The translations under genes and the position numbers were made by a program. A stretch of 64,000 bases of DNA from Closterium sp. NIES-65. Its lineage: Eukaryota; Streptophyta; Zygnematophyceae; Desmidiales; Closteriaceae. The notes beneath the pieces are model-generated. The model did not search any database and was not told the origin of the DNA. It saw only the letters and a list, made by a program, of their open reading frames with translations. How positions within the stretch are numbered: position 1 is the first letter of the stretch; every line of letters starts with the position of its first letter. Positions 29,642-40,713 of the stretch are shown piece by piece. The stretch covers positions 248,001 to 312,000 of the forward strand of contig CANXME010001992.1 of assembly GCA_948144175.1 (NCBI GenBank), given 5' to 3'.

Positions 29642-32600
29642 CTACGCATGACTAGAACCTGTGTCAACAAGGCCTAACTGCACACAACACCTCTGGTGGT
29701 CACAAGGCGGAAGCGCCTTGGTGAAGATGTCTGCAGTGTTGGCCTCGGACTCTACAAACTCGAAGCGAGCCTGTCCACGCCTCTGCAACTCTCGCAGAAG
29801 AAAGTACCTGACGTGAATGTGCTTCACTCTGCTCTCCAGTCGCGGCTCACGACAGAGGAGGATCGACGCCTTGTTGTCAGTAAACAAGGTCGGTGCAGAG
29901 CTCGGCCGCTCACCAAGGTCGGCGAGCAAGAAGGTCAACCACCGCAACTCCTGTGCCGCCATGGCACCAGCGTAAATCTCAGCCTCGGCTGTAGAGGTCG
30001 AGACAGAAGAGGAGCGCGTGGAACGCCAGGAAACAGCTCCAGAACCCAGACTGAAACAGTACCCCTGAGTAGACCTGTGAGTCTCAGCGTCGTTAGCGTA
30101 AGAGGAGTCACAGTGACCAGTGAGTACGACAGACTGCTGCCCTCCAAGAACTAGCCCCACGCCTGATGTAGTCGCTAGGTACTTCGCCACCCTCACAGCT
30201 GCCGTCCAGTGAACAGGACGGTGTCTCCCTGGCGCAACAAAGCGCGCAAGGATGCTGAGAGGGAAGGCGAGGTCCGGGCGAGTACAAGTCATCAGGTACA
30301 TGAGGCAACCCACAAGCTCTGCGTAGGGACCACTAGGCTCAAACGGCTCGTCAGGAAAGGGACCAGTGAGTCTGTGGTCAACAGCTAGAGGTGTGCGCTG
30401 TACGGTGGAGTGCTGAAGCCCGAACCGCTGAAGGACCTGCTGCACCATGTGTGACTGTGAGAGTGTAATGGTGCGAGCGGCTCTGTCCCTGGTGATCTGC
30501 AGGCCAAGGTAGTGGCGCAGCTCACCAAGATCAGTGCACGTGTGTCTCTTCTGCAGTTCGGACTTCACGTCTGCCAAAGCAACCCTGTCCGGAGTGGCGA
30601 AAACGAGGTCGTCGACGTAAACCAGAACAAAGAACGGTGTGGAGCCACGACGAACGAACAGCGACGGGTCGGCAGAAGACGGCTGGAACCCAAGGTCAGA
30701 GAGGGTAGAACGCAGAGTGTCGTGCCACTCACGAGGGGCCTGGCGAAGACCGTAAACAGGTCGCCTCAGCCTCCACTGGGTCCCAGGAGGGAAGGTGCCA
30801 GTGAAGGCCGAGGGACGACGCAACCAGACCTCCTCGTGTAGGCTGCCCTGAAGGAAAGCAGTGGAGAAGTCAAGAGAGTGTAACTCGTAGTCTCTCTGTG
30901 CTGCTACGTGTAGTAACACCCGAAGAGTGGTCATCTTTGGGGTAGGTGCGAAGGTCTGAAAGAAGTCAACTCCCTCGCGCAGACTGAAACCTCTAGCCAC
31001 GTAGCGCGCCTTGAAGACCGGGGGAGATCCCGGTGGCCGCTTCACCCTGTAGATCCACATGCCGTCGACTACGTTCGCCCCAGGGGGGGGAACCTCATCG
31101 ACGTAGGTGCCTGTGGATCTGTAGGAGGCCATCTCTGCGTCCATGGCAGCTCTCCACTGAGAGGCCCAAGGCCCTGACACTGCCTCAGCGTAAGTGCGAG
31201 GAGTCGGAATGTCAAGGGCATCGGGGTCACCCTCAGGGGCGAGGAGCATGGCACAGAGATGAGGGGAAGCGGCCGCCAGGAACTCTAGCTCAAACTGCCT
31301 GTCCTCTAGGGCGTCACAGCCAAGGGCAGACACACCCCCGACGGCCAAAGGACTGGTAGGAGGAGCAGCCACAAGCGTGGTGGCGTAGTCAAGGCGGCGG
31401 GTAGAGGCAAAGTCAGTAACTGCGGCAGTAAGAGCGGACACAGAGGACATAGAGGCACGAGGGTGAGTAACAAGAGAGGCGAGAACACGAGAGAGAACAG
31501 GACGGTACGTGCGGTAGTAGTCACTGACAGGAGTAGGGAGCGACACAGTGAGGGCCGACTCAGGAGGAGACGGAAGCACAGACCGAGACGGACGAGGTGG
31601 ACTAGAAAGAAGGAAGGCAGTACGAAGGTCAGTGAAGGGAACAGGAGACGAGGGACGAGCACGAGGGGAGCGACGAGTAGCCCAAGAACGAGACGGAGGA
31701 GAAGAGGACAAGGGCGGAGAACTGGGGAAAACAGCGGGGGAGGAGTCAGGAGGAGGAAACGTGGGACCGTAGACAGGAGGAGAGGCGGAGGAGGGAGGAG
31801 AAGGGGAGGGGAGACCAAGGATCCGAAGACCCGAGACAGGAGGAGGAAGTGGCTGCTGCTGCTGCGGCTGCGACTGCTGCTGCTACGGACGCGGCTGCTG
31901 CTGGGACTGCTGCTCCTGCGGGTCCAGCTGCTGCTGCTGCTGCTGCTGCTGCTCCTGCGGCTCCAGCTGCTGCTGCTGCTCCTCCAGCCGCTGTAACTCC
32001 CTCTCCTCTCTCTCCAACGCCAGCTGCTCGTCACGGGCACGGCGAACACGAGCCTGGTGCCTAGTCGGGTAGGGGTGGGGGGGTGGAGTAGTGTCCGAAG
32101 CAGCGGCAGCTCCAGAGTCCACCCCAGAAGAACTAGGCGCACCACCCCCAGAGGCAGCACTAACACCAGCTCCAGACCCAGGCTCACCTGAACCCGAAGG
32201 AGGCGCACCCTCACCCCCAGACGCAGCACCCCCAGTGTCCGCGCGGCCAGCACCAGCTCCCGGACGACAAGAGTCCTCTGCACCCACCGGGTCAGCTCCA
32301 ACTCCAGAACCAGAAACTCCAGCTCCAACCCCAGCTCCAACTCCAGCACCCCCAAAACCAGAAACTCCAGTGCCAACTCCAGCTCCAACTCCAGCTCCAA
32401 CTCCAGCACCCCCAGAACCAAAAACCGGTACAGGAACAGGCGCCGTACCAACCTCTCGAGAGCTAGCACTAGCGGCACGCTGCGAGGAGGATTGTGGGGA
32501 GGGAGGCTGTACCGGAGGGGCTACCGAAGGAGGAGGGGTAGCCTGGGACACACCTGACGGGGCTGGACCAGGGGGGGGAGGCTGTACCGGGGGAGCAGGA

Positions 32601-33722
32601 GGGGGAACGGCAGTCAGGAAGAGGGGGGGGGGAGGAACCGGGAGACCTCGACTGGGGTACCTGACGTAGTACGGAGTGGACTCCTCGAAACGAACGTCAC
32701 GGGAGTCAAAGAACCGGTGAGAGGGAGGGTGGTAAAAGGTGAAGTCAGAGGAGTCCTCAGGGAAACCAAGGAAGACACAGGGGACGGCACGAGGCGAGAG
32801 CTTGTCCGCGGAGGTGTCGCGGACAAGAGCCAAGCACCCCCAGACACGAAACCGCGACGCAACACCAGGGGACCCTGTCCAAAGACTGGTCGGTGAAACC
32901 TCTGGTCGAGAGACACGTGGCTAGAGGTTCAGCTGGTGCGCGGCGTACCTGACCGCGTAGGGCCACAGAAAATGGGGGGCACAGGCGTGAGTCAGGGAGG
33001 TGCGGGCGATCTCCATGACCAGGCCTATGCGGCGCTCAGCAACCCCATTCTAGTGTGGGGACTCTGGAAGCGTCCAGGACTGACGAATGCCCTGCTCGCG
33101 ACAGAATCCAGCGAGAATGCCGGAGCGAAACTCACCCCCACGGTCGGAGTGGAGACAGCTGACACGACGACCACGAGTGTCCTCGGTGGTGAGCAACCAC
33201 CTGATCAGCGTAGAAGTCACCTCAGACTTCTTCGCCAGAGGGAACACTGTGGTGTAGCGGGAGAAGTCGTCAACGACCACCAGAAAGTAACGCTCACGCT
33301 CAGGGCCTAGACGAGGGGCTGGGCCCCAGACGTCCAAGTGAAGCGTCTCAAAAGGCTCGGTGGCCGGACGAAGGGAGGAGGAGTGAGGGGTGGCGCGCAG
33401 CCTACCCTCGACGCAGGGACGACACGGCGGCGCAGGCGAAGGCGGCAGCGACGGCAAGACACGAGGGAGGCCTAGGACAAGCCGCTGACTAGACATAGCG
33501 CGCAGACGTGGAAGGGACGGGTGCCCCATCCGGTGGTGCCACAGAACGGTGGGGTGGGCAAGCGACCGGCAGGAGCACGACGCAGCGACTGGAACAGACG
33601 TAGGAACCTGACACGACACAGACACCTGGGGGGACGTAGCGACCTGGTGAGACGCGGGGACCCGAACGGGGGGGGGAACTGGGGGCAGTGGCAGTAGGGG
33701 GGGCTGCTGGTGCTGGTGCTGC

Positions 33723-33757
<35 letters not shown>

Positions 33758-35700
33758 CTGCGGCTGCTGCTGCTGATGCGGCTGCTGCTGCGGCGCACGC
33801 GGGCCAGTGTGAAGAGTGTAGAGACCCGAGCCCGGCTCAGCAGTAAAGGTAGCAAGAGGCTGGTAAGAGTCTCCGTCAACACACACCGCAGTCTCTCCAG
33901 AAGGCTCAAACCACACACCCACGTGCTGGCTCACGAGGGGTCGCACGCCCACCAAGTTCCGGGAGAACGAGGGGACGTGAAACCCAGTGAGAGACCCGGA
34001 GGGAGCAGCAGGACACGGTAAAGTGGTAGTGTGACGTGCAGTGACTGGTCCCGTAGTGGGATCAGCCAACGCTACAGAAACAGGCGCAGGAAGTGGTGTA
34101 AGTGTCGTGCTGTCCCGAAAGAAGCAGTGGGAGGCTCCAGAGTCCAGTGTGAACGACAGCGAAGCGTCCTCTGAGGTAGTCGCTGGTCTAGAGTCTACAC
34201 AAGTACCTACACTAGCAACAGGCAACTGAGTAAGACTAGCACCTAAGCTAACAACACCAGAGTAAACAGAGTCAGAAACACTAGAGTCAACAACAGCATA
34301 CATAGCATGAGGAGCACTAATCAGATCAACTAACTGCTCAGCAGACATGCCCCACAGGGCGGAGCCGTAGCGCTGAACCAGAGGAAGCCAGTCAGGAGCA
34401 GGACCGCCAACCCCGTAGGTCAACCGGACCGTGTCAGTGAGCTGAGCAAAGCACTGACCAGGGGGGTGAAAGCGGCCACAAGGGTGGCCCCGACGAGGAC
34501 CTGTCTGAACCTGGTAGGGGCAGGGAGGGTAAGCAGCACCGCGCTGGGGCTGACGCAGCCCCGACCCCGGAGCCAGCTGCTGACGCTGCTGCTGCTGAGG
34601 CTGCTGGGAGGAAAGGGGCTGCTGCTGCTGCTGAAGGTGCTGCTGACGCTGAGCCTGGTACCACGCCGCTGCTCCACCTAGCGGGGCCGGCAGTACAGGA
34701 GGCGACTGACGAGCTCGAGGGTCGCCGCCACCAGCAGGTGCAGTGGAGTCACCAGCCGCTGCACGAGGGGTCTCTCCAGACGCTGCACTCCCACCACCGC
34801 CAGTCGCAACAGCACCCCCACTACCTCCGCTACCTCCGCCTCCACCTCCACCGGAACCACCTTTCTTGCCCCCCCTGCCGCGGGACCGCGACGCAGTCGT
34901 AACAGCAGCCGCAGTCGCGTCAGTAGCGGCAGTGGCAAGAGAGGCAGTGAAGGTGGGTAACTGCGGGACTGTGCACCCGTGGAAGAGTGGGGGGGACACA
35001 GTACCAGAGGCGGCAGCTACCGAACGAAGGTTGCTCTCGACGTCCGTGAGTGCAGACTCAATGACCTCGATAGTCAGCTCACTAGGGTGCTTCAGCAGAA
35101 GCGCGTCACGAACGGAGGCAAGGCGGTCAGGGAGGCTAGTGGCGATGAAATAGACAGTAATCGCCATGGGGGGAGGAAGCAGTGCAAGCTGTGCCTCAGT
35201 GCAAGCAGCGCGGTAACTAGCGTCGAGCGAGCGGAGGTGAGCGATCAAGTCAGCAGAGCGCTCAAACGAGGCAAGATCAGGAAACAGGAACGGGAGGAAA
35301 AGACGGCCAAGAGAGACAGTAGCGGGAGTAGAGTAGCGGGCCTTAATCGCAGTGAGGTACGCAGCAGCGGTGCGAACCTGAGTAAAGTGGACCTCCTCGG
35401 ACTCAGGGAGGAGGCTGCTGAGTGCGATGCAGGCCGCAGCGTCACGCGACGTCCAAGCCGTCCGGTCAGCGCGCTGACGGGCAAAGCGAGCCGTAGCAGC
35501 GTCGTCAGGAGCAGGGCCTAAAGCTGTAGGCTCGGGGGGCTCGGGGAGGTCACCAGTAGCATGTGACCAGAGGGTCTCGCCCCCCTAGACCTGACTCTCT
35601 AACAGACGACGAGCGCGAAGAAGCCAGACGGAAAAGTCAAGGGGTCTACCGTCGGCGTCGAAACGAAGAACTCGCGGAGTCGCCGTAGTGAGAACCAACG
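29642..35700 (-). pseudogene. Copia-C Gag-Pol polyprotein with four in-frame TAG codons
   Basis: One minus-strand frame runs from about 35700 to TAG 29642-29644, a few codons before a TGA. Order: Gag (LRFDADGRPLDF, YSTPATVSLGRLFLPFLFPD), G-rich then Q-rich linker, a C-x13-C-x3-H-x4-C knuckle, protease (LDSGASHCFF), pre-integrase (LWHHRMGHPS), integrase (HLDVWGPAP, HSDRGGEF), a Gln/Pro-rich and GAGVGAG-repeat linker, reverse transcriptase (YVDDLVFA) and RNase H (SSYANDAETHRS). TAG interrupts at 35585-35587, 33050-33052, 32921-32923 and 31883-31885; at the second and third, relatives have Gln. There is no frameshift. The RT-RNase H part (31711-29642) is intact. No ATG was found at the Gag start. 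Confidence 0.85.
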
Positions 35701-35739
35701 CGAACGAACAGGCGAGTAACAACCGGGGGGGGAAGAGGA

Positions 35740-36490
35740 CTCAGTCGCAGCGGAAGAGCGGGCTAGGACGACGGGCCAAGACGTAGGGTAGGGCAACGGG
35801 CCAGGGCCTAGGGTAGGGCGACGGGCCAGAGCCTAGGGAGGGCGACGGGCCAGGGCCTAGGGAGGGCGACGGGCCAGGGCCTAGGAAGGGCGACGGGCCA
35901 GGGCCTAGGGAGGGCGACGCGACGGGGGAAAGGGCGGGAGCGACGCGACGGGGCAGGGCGACGCGACGGGACAGGGCGACGCGACGAAGCAGGGCGGCGC
36001 GACGGAGCAGGGCGACGGGACAGGGCAGGGCGACGCGACGGGGTAGGGCGACGCGACGGGACAGGGCGACGGGACAGGGCAGGGCGACGCGACGGGACAG
36101 GGCAGGGCGACGCGACGGGACAGGGCGACGCGACGGGACAGGGCGACGGGACAGGGCGACGCGACGGGACAGGGCGACGGGACGGGGGGGGTAACAGGCG
36201 GGCGCGACGCGACGGGGGGAACGGGCGCGACGCGACGGGGGGGAACGGGCGCGACGCGACAGGGGGAACGGGCGCGACGCGACGGGGGGAACGGGCGCGA
36301 CGCGACGGGGGGAACGGGCGCGACGCGACGGGGGGAACGGGCGCGACGCGACGGGGGGGAACAGGCGTGACGCGACGGGGGAGATGGCGCTAGGCTCGGT
36401 ACTAGGCGCGGTAACTACGAAACTGGTACGAATGAGAGGTAGGATCAGGCTCGGGAGGTACGAACGGAGAACGGAGGAACGGGATCCCAC
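35740..36490 (-). repeat. Copia-C leader: GC-rich tandem repeats
   Basis: Between primer site and gag lies about 700 bp built of GGGCGACGCGACGGGACAGG-like and GAACGGGCGCGACGCGACGG-like units. The minus-strand open frame through it (Pro/Arg/Ser/Ala) looks like a by-product. Copia-A and Copia-B have different GC-rich arrays at the same place. Confidence 0.85.
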
Positions 36491-36514
36491 AGGATCCTAA
36501 CCTAGCTGATACCA

Positions 36515-36624
36515 TGTCAGAATGAGGAATGGGTGTTGCATTGATGTTGGTTGGGGTACATATGACAAACCCTAACTTCTGTACCCCCTAAGACAAACCT
36601 CACTACAGGCTACAACATTTGACA
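36515..36624 (-). repeat. Copia-C 5' LTR
   Basis: 110 bp, identical to 29322-29431. On the minus strand it is followed by the primer site TGGTATCAGCTAGG. Confidence 0.93.
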
Positions 36625-36629
36625 CAGGG

Positions 36630-39600
36630 GCACCCAGCTATCTTCAGTTGGCGTGCGATCCTTCCAGTGAACGAGGAATTCAATCCTCCTGATTCCCGTG
36701 GGGTGTCGAATCCGATGGCTCAAAATTCTTTCGGGCTCGATGGTCGGCTCCGATGCAGGGCGAGTCATGGATGGCGGGTGGTGACAAGGCAGTTGGCTTG
36801 TGGTTGGGATGTATGGGCGAAGCAGGCTGACGTGGGATGAAGGGCTGACGTACCAGTCCGTTGGCAACAGTAGGTGGGCTATCACTGGGGTAATCATGTG
36901 GCTGATTTGGAAGGGTCCACAGTAGCGTGGTTGTAATTTCGGTACGACGGGCAGTCTAAGTTCTGTGTGTCGAGCAGTACGTAGTCTCCTGACTGGTACG
37001 TGACTGGGCGGCGGTGGCGGTCAGCGTTGCGCTTAGCGATGACATAGGCTTTTTTAATTGCTTCAGCGGCTCTGGTGCGGGCAGCTTGCAGAATTTTGGC
37101 AAATTGTTGTGCACGTGGTGTTGGGTTGTCCAGACTCGGCGTCATGGGCACTGTAGGGTTTTTCCCGTAGTTCAGAAAGAAAGGGGAATGTTGCGTCATC
37201 GCTGACGTGGCGTTGCTGTACGTGAACTCGATCAGCGGCAGCTGCTGCTCCCAAGTGGTCGGGTCGTCGCACGTGGCACGAATCAACTGCTCCATCGTCT
37301 AATTCGTCCGCTCCGTTCGACCATCGGTCTCGGGGTGGTACGACGAGCTGAACTGTAGCCTTGTCCCGAACTGCTCCCAAAGGTTTTTCCAGAAGTTGCT
37401 GGTGAACTTCGTGTCGCGGTCGCTGATGATCATGGCTGGTATCCCGTGCAGTCGAACGACGGTTGCGATGAACAGGCGAGCGGTTTCTTCGGCTGAGATC
37501 GATTTATTGCACGCAGCGAAGTGTGCCATCTTTGTCAACCTGTCAACGACGACCATAACCGCGTCGTTACCCCCAGGGTTCGAAGGTAACCCCGTGACGA
37601 AATCCATGGTAACCTGCTGCCGGGCGCGCTCAGGCGGTGGAATCGGCTGCAACTGACCCGCCTTTCTTTTTCGCGAGCTCTTCATCACCTGACACGTAGG
37701 ACACGAGCCCACGCGGTGCTGTACGTCGGTCAACAGCTCCGGCCAGTAGTAATACCGCTGCAGTTGCTGTCGCGTTTTCTCTACCCAAAAATGTCCCGAG
37801 GTAATCCCGTCGTGTGCCTCCTGCAGTAATAGTTCCCTCAGTAGTGAGTACGCGGATACCCAGATGCAGTTGGTGCCTATCTTTACGTAATAGACTCCTT
37901 TGGCCTTTGCCAGTTGCTGTTAATTTCCGGTTGTGAAAAATGGGTCGGTACTGTATCCGTTGGTGAATAGGCCTGTTAACAGTGGGTTGGTTTGGGTGAG
38001 TAGGATGGCGTGGAGTTGGGCGGTGGGGCGTGTGAGTGCGTCGACGATGTTGGATGCGCCTTTTTTGTACGTGACCGTGTAATGGAAGTTTGACTCCAGA
38101 TAGTCCAACCAGCGGATCTGTCGTGGGTTGAGATTCGGTTGGGCACGAAGGTACTGTAGGGATCGGTGGTCTGTCCGTACTGTCACGTCTGCTCTCGTGA
38201 GGTAACATCGCCACACTTTGAACGCATGCACGCTCGCCAGCATCTCGCGGTCGTGTATCGGGTAGTTGCTTTCGGGCGGGTGAAGCTTGCGGGACTCGTA
38301 CGCGATTGGCTGGAGGCCGCTCCGGAAGTCCTGGAACAGTACTGCTCCGACAGCGATGTCGCTAGCGTCGGTGACGAGCTCGAACGGACGGTGCGGATCT
38401 GCGATGTGAAGTACGGGCGGTGAGCACAAAATATTTTTGAGGGCCGAGAAGGCAGCTTGCTCTTTCTCCCCCCACGTGTACTCAACCCCCTTCCTCAGCA
38501 GATCGGTCAACGGGGCAGTCAGCTTCGCCATGTCGGGGACGAACTGGCGCACGTAGTTGACGAACCCCAGAAAACTCTGCAACTTGGTCATGTTGGTCGG
38601 CGCGTGCCATGCTTGAATCGTCGAGATCTTTTTCGGGTCTATTTCCACTCCTGCAGCTGAAATAATGTGTCCCAAAAACTCCAGTCGGTCCTGTAAAAAC
38701 TCACTTGGACGCTTTTGTCAGTAGGCGGCTCTCACTTAGGATCTTAAAAACTGCTTCGATGTCCTGTAACTGTTGTGCTCTATCGGGGCTGAAAATCAGT
38801 ATGTCTTCAAGGTACACTATGACGCACTTATCTAAAAGCAGGCGGAAGGCTTCGTTCATGGTCATTTGAAAAGTGGCGGGGGCGTTGGTCAGTCCAAAAG
38901 GCATGACGGTGTATTCGAAGGATCCGTAGCGTGTTCGGAAGGCTGTCTTAGGGCAGTCGGGTGGGTTGACGCGAATCTGGTGGTACCCTCCCCGAAGGTC
39001 GATTTTCGGAAAAAACCCGGGCTGTGCGCAGTTGGTCGATTAGTTCGTCGGCTCGCGGAATGGGGTAACGGGATTTTGTGGTAACCCTGTTCAGTGCCCT
39101 GTAGTCTATGCATATGCGAAAACCCTCATCCTTTTTCGGTGTGAACAGTATCGGTGTTGCGAAGGGTGACGAACTAGGGCGAATGAATTCCTTCTCGAGC
39201 AGGTAATCCAGCTGCTTCCGTAGTTCGTCCAGTTCGAGTTGGGTCAGTCGGAACTGTCGCTGTACTGTTGGCTGTGCCCCCGGTTCTAGTTCTATCCTGT
39301 GGTCGTGCGGCCGCTGAGGTGGCAGTCCCGTCGGTAGGTCGTCCGGGAAAATGTCGCTGTACTGCTTCAACAGTGCTGCCAGATCACCCGGTACGTCGGC
39401 TAGCAGTTTCTGTAAATCCCCCACTTTGTCTGCTGCCTCGGCTTCCCGAATGTCAACCGCGTACACGTCAGCTCCTACCGCTACGGCGCGTTTCATCGTG
39501 ATCGCATTGACACACACCGACGAATAGTCAGGCGAGCCCCAGCGAGGTAAGGCGGTGTTGTTATCGTTCACTCGCACAGTGCACTCACCTGTCGTCCAGT

Positions 39601-39973
39601 CGATTCGCGGATTGTGTCATCGCAGCGAATCACGCCCAAGTAAAATGTCGGTTCCGTCGAGGTTCGTTGCGAGCATTTCCTGGCTAAACGTGAAGTTACC
39701 CCCGCATCGAAACCGAACTCGGTCCACGCGTTCCCGTATCACCAATGGCGTGCCGTCGACGAGTCTTGCGTCGATCTCAGATAAACATCTGTCCAGTGGC
39801 AGTCGCAATTTCCGTGCTCTGGCAGTGTTGATAAGGCTGTGGCTAGCCCCTCCGTCAACGAAGATTTTAACTAAGTCCGTCCCGATTTTCCCACTAAGCA
39901 GTATGGGGCTGTCTACCGTAGTACCCTCCTTATTCGGTCGGGTGTGGTCGATTGCGTAAACCGGCACAATCAC
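36630..39973 (-). pseudogene. Gypsy-2 Pol, decayed
   Basis: Minus-strand pol pieces in order: protease ([12 protein letters not shown], about 39850), reverse transcriptase (39577-38700), RNase H (about 38450-37990, TDASDIAVG, TDHRSL), integrase zinc finger and core (37733-36894) and chromodomain (ERILSHRIR...LVHWKDR...EDSWVP) up to Copia-C. Damage: TGA at about 39617, an extra C near 39020 breaking the [11 protein letters not shown] block, catalytic Y-L-D-D changed to Y-L-E-D (codon 38806-38808), stops after the palm, TAG at about 37299 where Gypsy-1 has Gln, and a frameshift near 36895. Domain order and pairwise similarity to Gypsy-1 are clear. Confidence 0.88.
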
Positions 39974-40012
39974 TCGGTGAGGGCCGGTTGGGTCAGGCGA
40001 GCGGCGTGACCT

Positions 40013-40054
40013 GTCAGTAGAGGGCTCGTCTGCTACTGACTCCCAGCGTTTCCC
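40013..40054 (-). promoter_or_regulatory. Gypsy-2 probable -1 frameshift signal
   Basis: On the minus strand, codons CAG-GGA-AAC form heptamer G-GGA-AAC (40048-40054), then a 7-nt spacer and stem GTCAGTAG (40033-40040) pairing with CTACTGAC (40013-40020) over a 12-nt loop. Stem and spacing equal those of Gypsy-1 while the loops differ (about half the positions), and pol is again -1 to gag. Confidence 0.75.
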
Positions 40055-40386
40055 TGCTGCTTGGTCTGTTTCTGCTGCTCAGCTTCCCCCTTTCCCTTAG
40101 CGTTTTCCGGGCATTCGCTCTTACGGTGTCCCGGCCGATTGCACGCAAAGCAGCGCCCTTTTAATGGTGCGGCAGCGGCATTTGCGGCGACGGCACGTAT
40201 CGTAGCGCCCTCGTTCGTACCACAAGACCAATGTCCCCAATTGCTGCTTCCGTAGGACCCCGGTCTCAGTCGGCGGAAGAAATCAAGTTTCTCTGCCATA
40301 GCGAGAATTTCTTGAAATTCAGTGACGCCGCGGAGCTGGATTTCCTGAGCGATGTCCTGCTTCAGGCCGCCGATGTAGCGGTCGAT
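40033..40386 (-). pseudogene. Gypsy-2 Gag C-terminal part
   Basis: Minus strand, resuming the Gag frame interrupted by Copia-B: RYIGGLKQDIAQEIQL, an Ala-rich linker, zinc knuckle CFACNRPGHRKSEC and TAG at 40033-40035. The reading frame joins precisely to the part at 55593-56394 once Copia-B and one GCGCT are removed. Confidence 0.88.
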
Positions 40387-40391
40387 GCGCT

Positions 40392-40516
40392 TGTGAAGAA
40401 ATGAGGAATGAATGAACTAGCACAAGGTTGGGTACAAGTAGGAAAGCCTAGGAAACTGCACCCCATAGTGTCTACCCCACTATAGCCTAGACAAGCTATA
40501 TGATATAAGTTTGACA
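40392..40516 (-). repeat. Copia-B 3' LTR
   Basis: 125 bp, 123/125 identical to 55463-55587. Minus-strand polypurine ATGGGGGTG lies at 40517-40525. Confidence 0.93.
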
Positions 40517-40713
40517 CACCCCCATAGGCAAAGTGGGGGAGAACAAGAGGTCACAAGACCAGTCAAGCAAAGCAAAGCAAGCTCAGGGTGGATCACAATG
40601 TCACCACACAATCCGAGCACAAGAGCAAGGCCACAAGGCCAGTTCACATGCAAGATCATATATAAAGGTAAACACGCAAGTGCAGGTATAGAAAGATCAC
40701 AGTACAAGCAAGG

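Larger units (their letters stand above)
29322..36624 (-). mobile_element. Copia-C: Ty1/copia element in Gypsy-2 pol
   Basis: Identical 110-bp LTRs (29322-29431 and 36515-36624) are flanked by CAGGG (29317-29321, 36625-36629). On the minus strand: 5' LTR, tRNA-Met primer site (36501-36514, TGGTATCAGCTAGG), GC-rich tandem-repeat leader, one gag-pol frame, polypurine ATGGGGGTG next to the 3' LTR. It is 7303 bp. LTR identity indicates the youngest datable insertion here, although gag-pol has four in-frame TAG codons. Confidence 0.95.

Noticed and set aside
29642-35700. TAG reassigned to glutamine in this organism
   Set aside because: TAG also ends both gypsy gags at matching positions and Copia-C itself; TAA and TGA interrupt other elements as well. 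Decay with trans mobilisation is simpler.
35741-36490. Pro/Arg/Ala-rich open frame in the Copia-C leader (and similar ones in Copia-A and -B)
   Set aside because: Composition is dictated by GC-rich tandem units, and the three elements share no protein similarity there.
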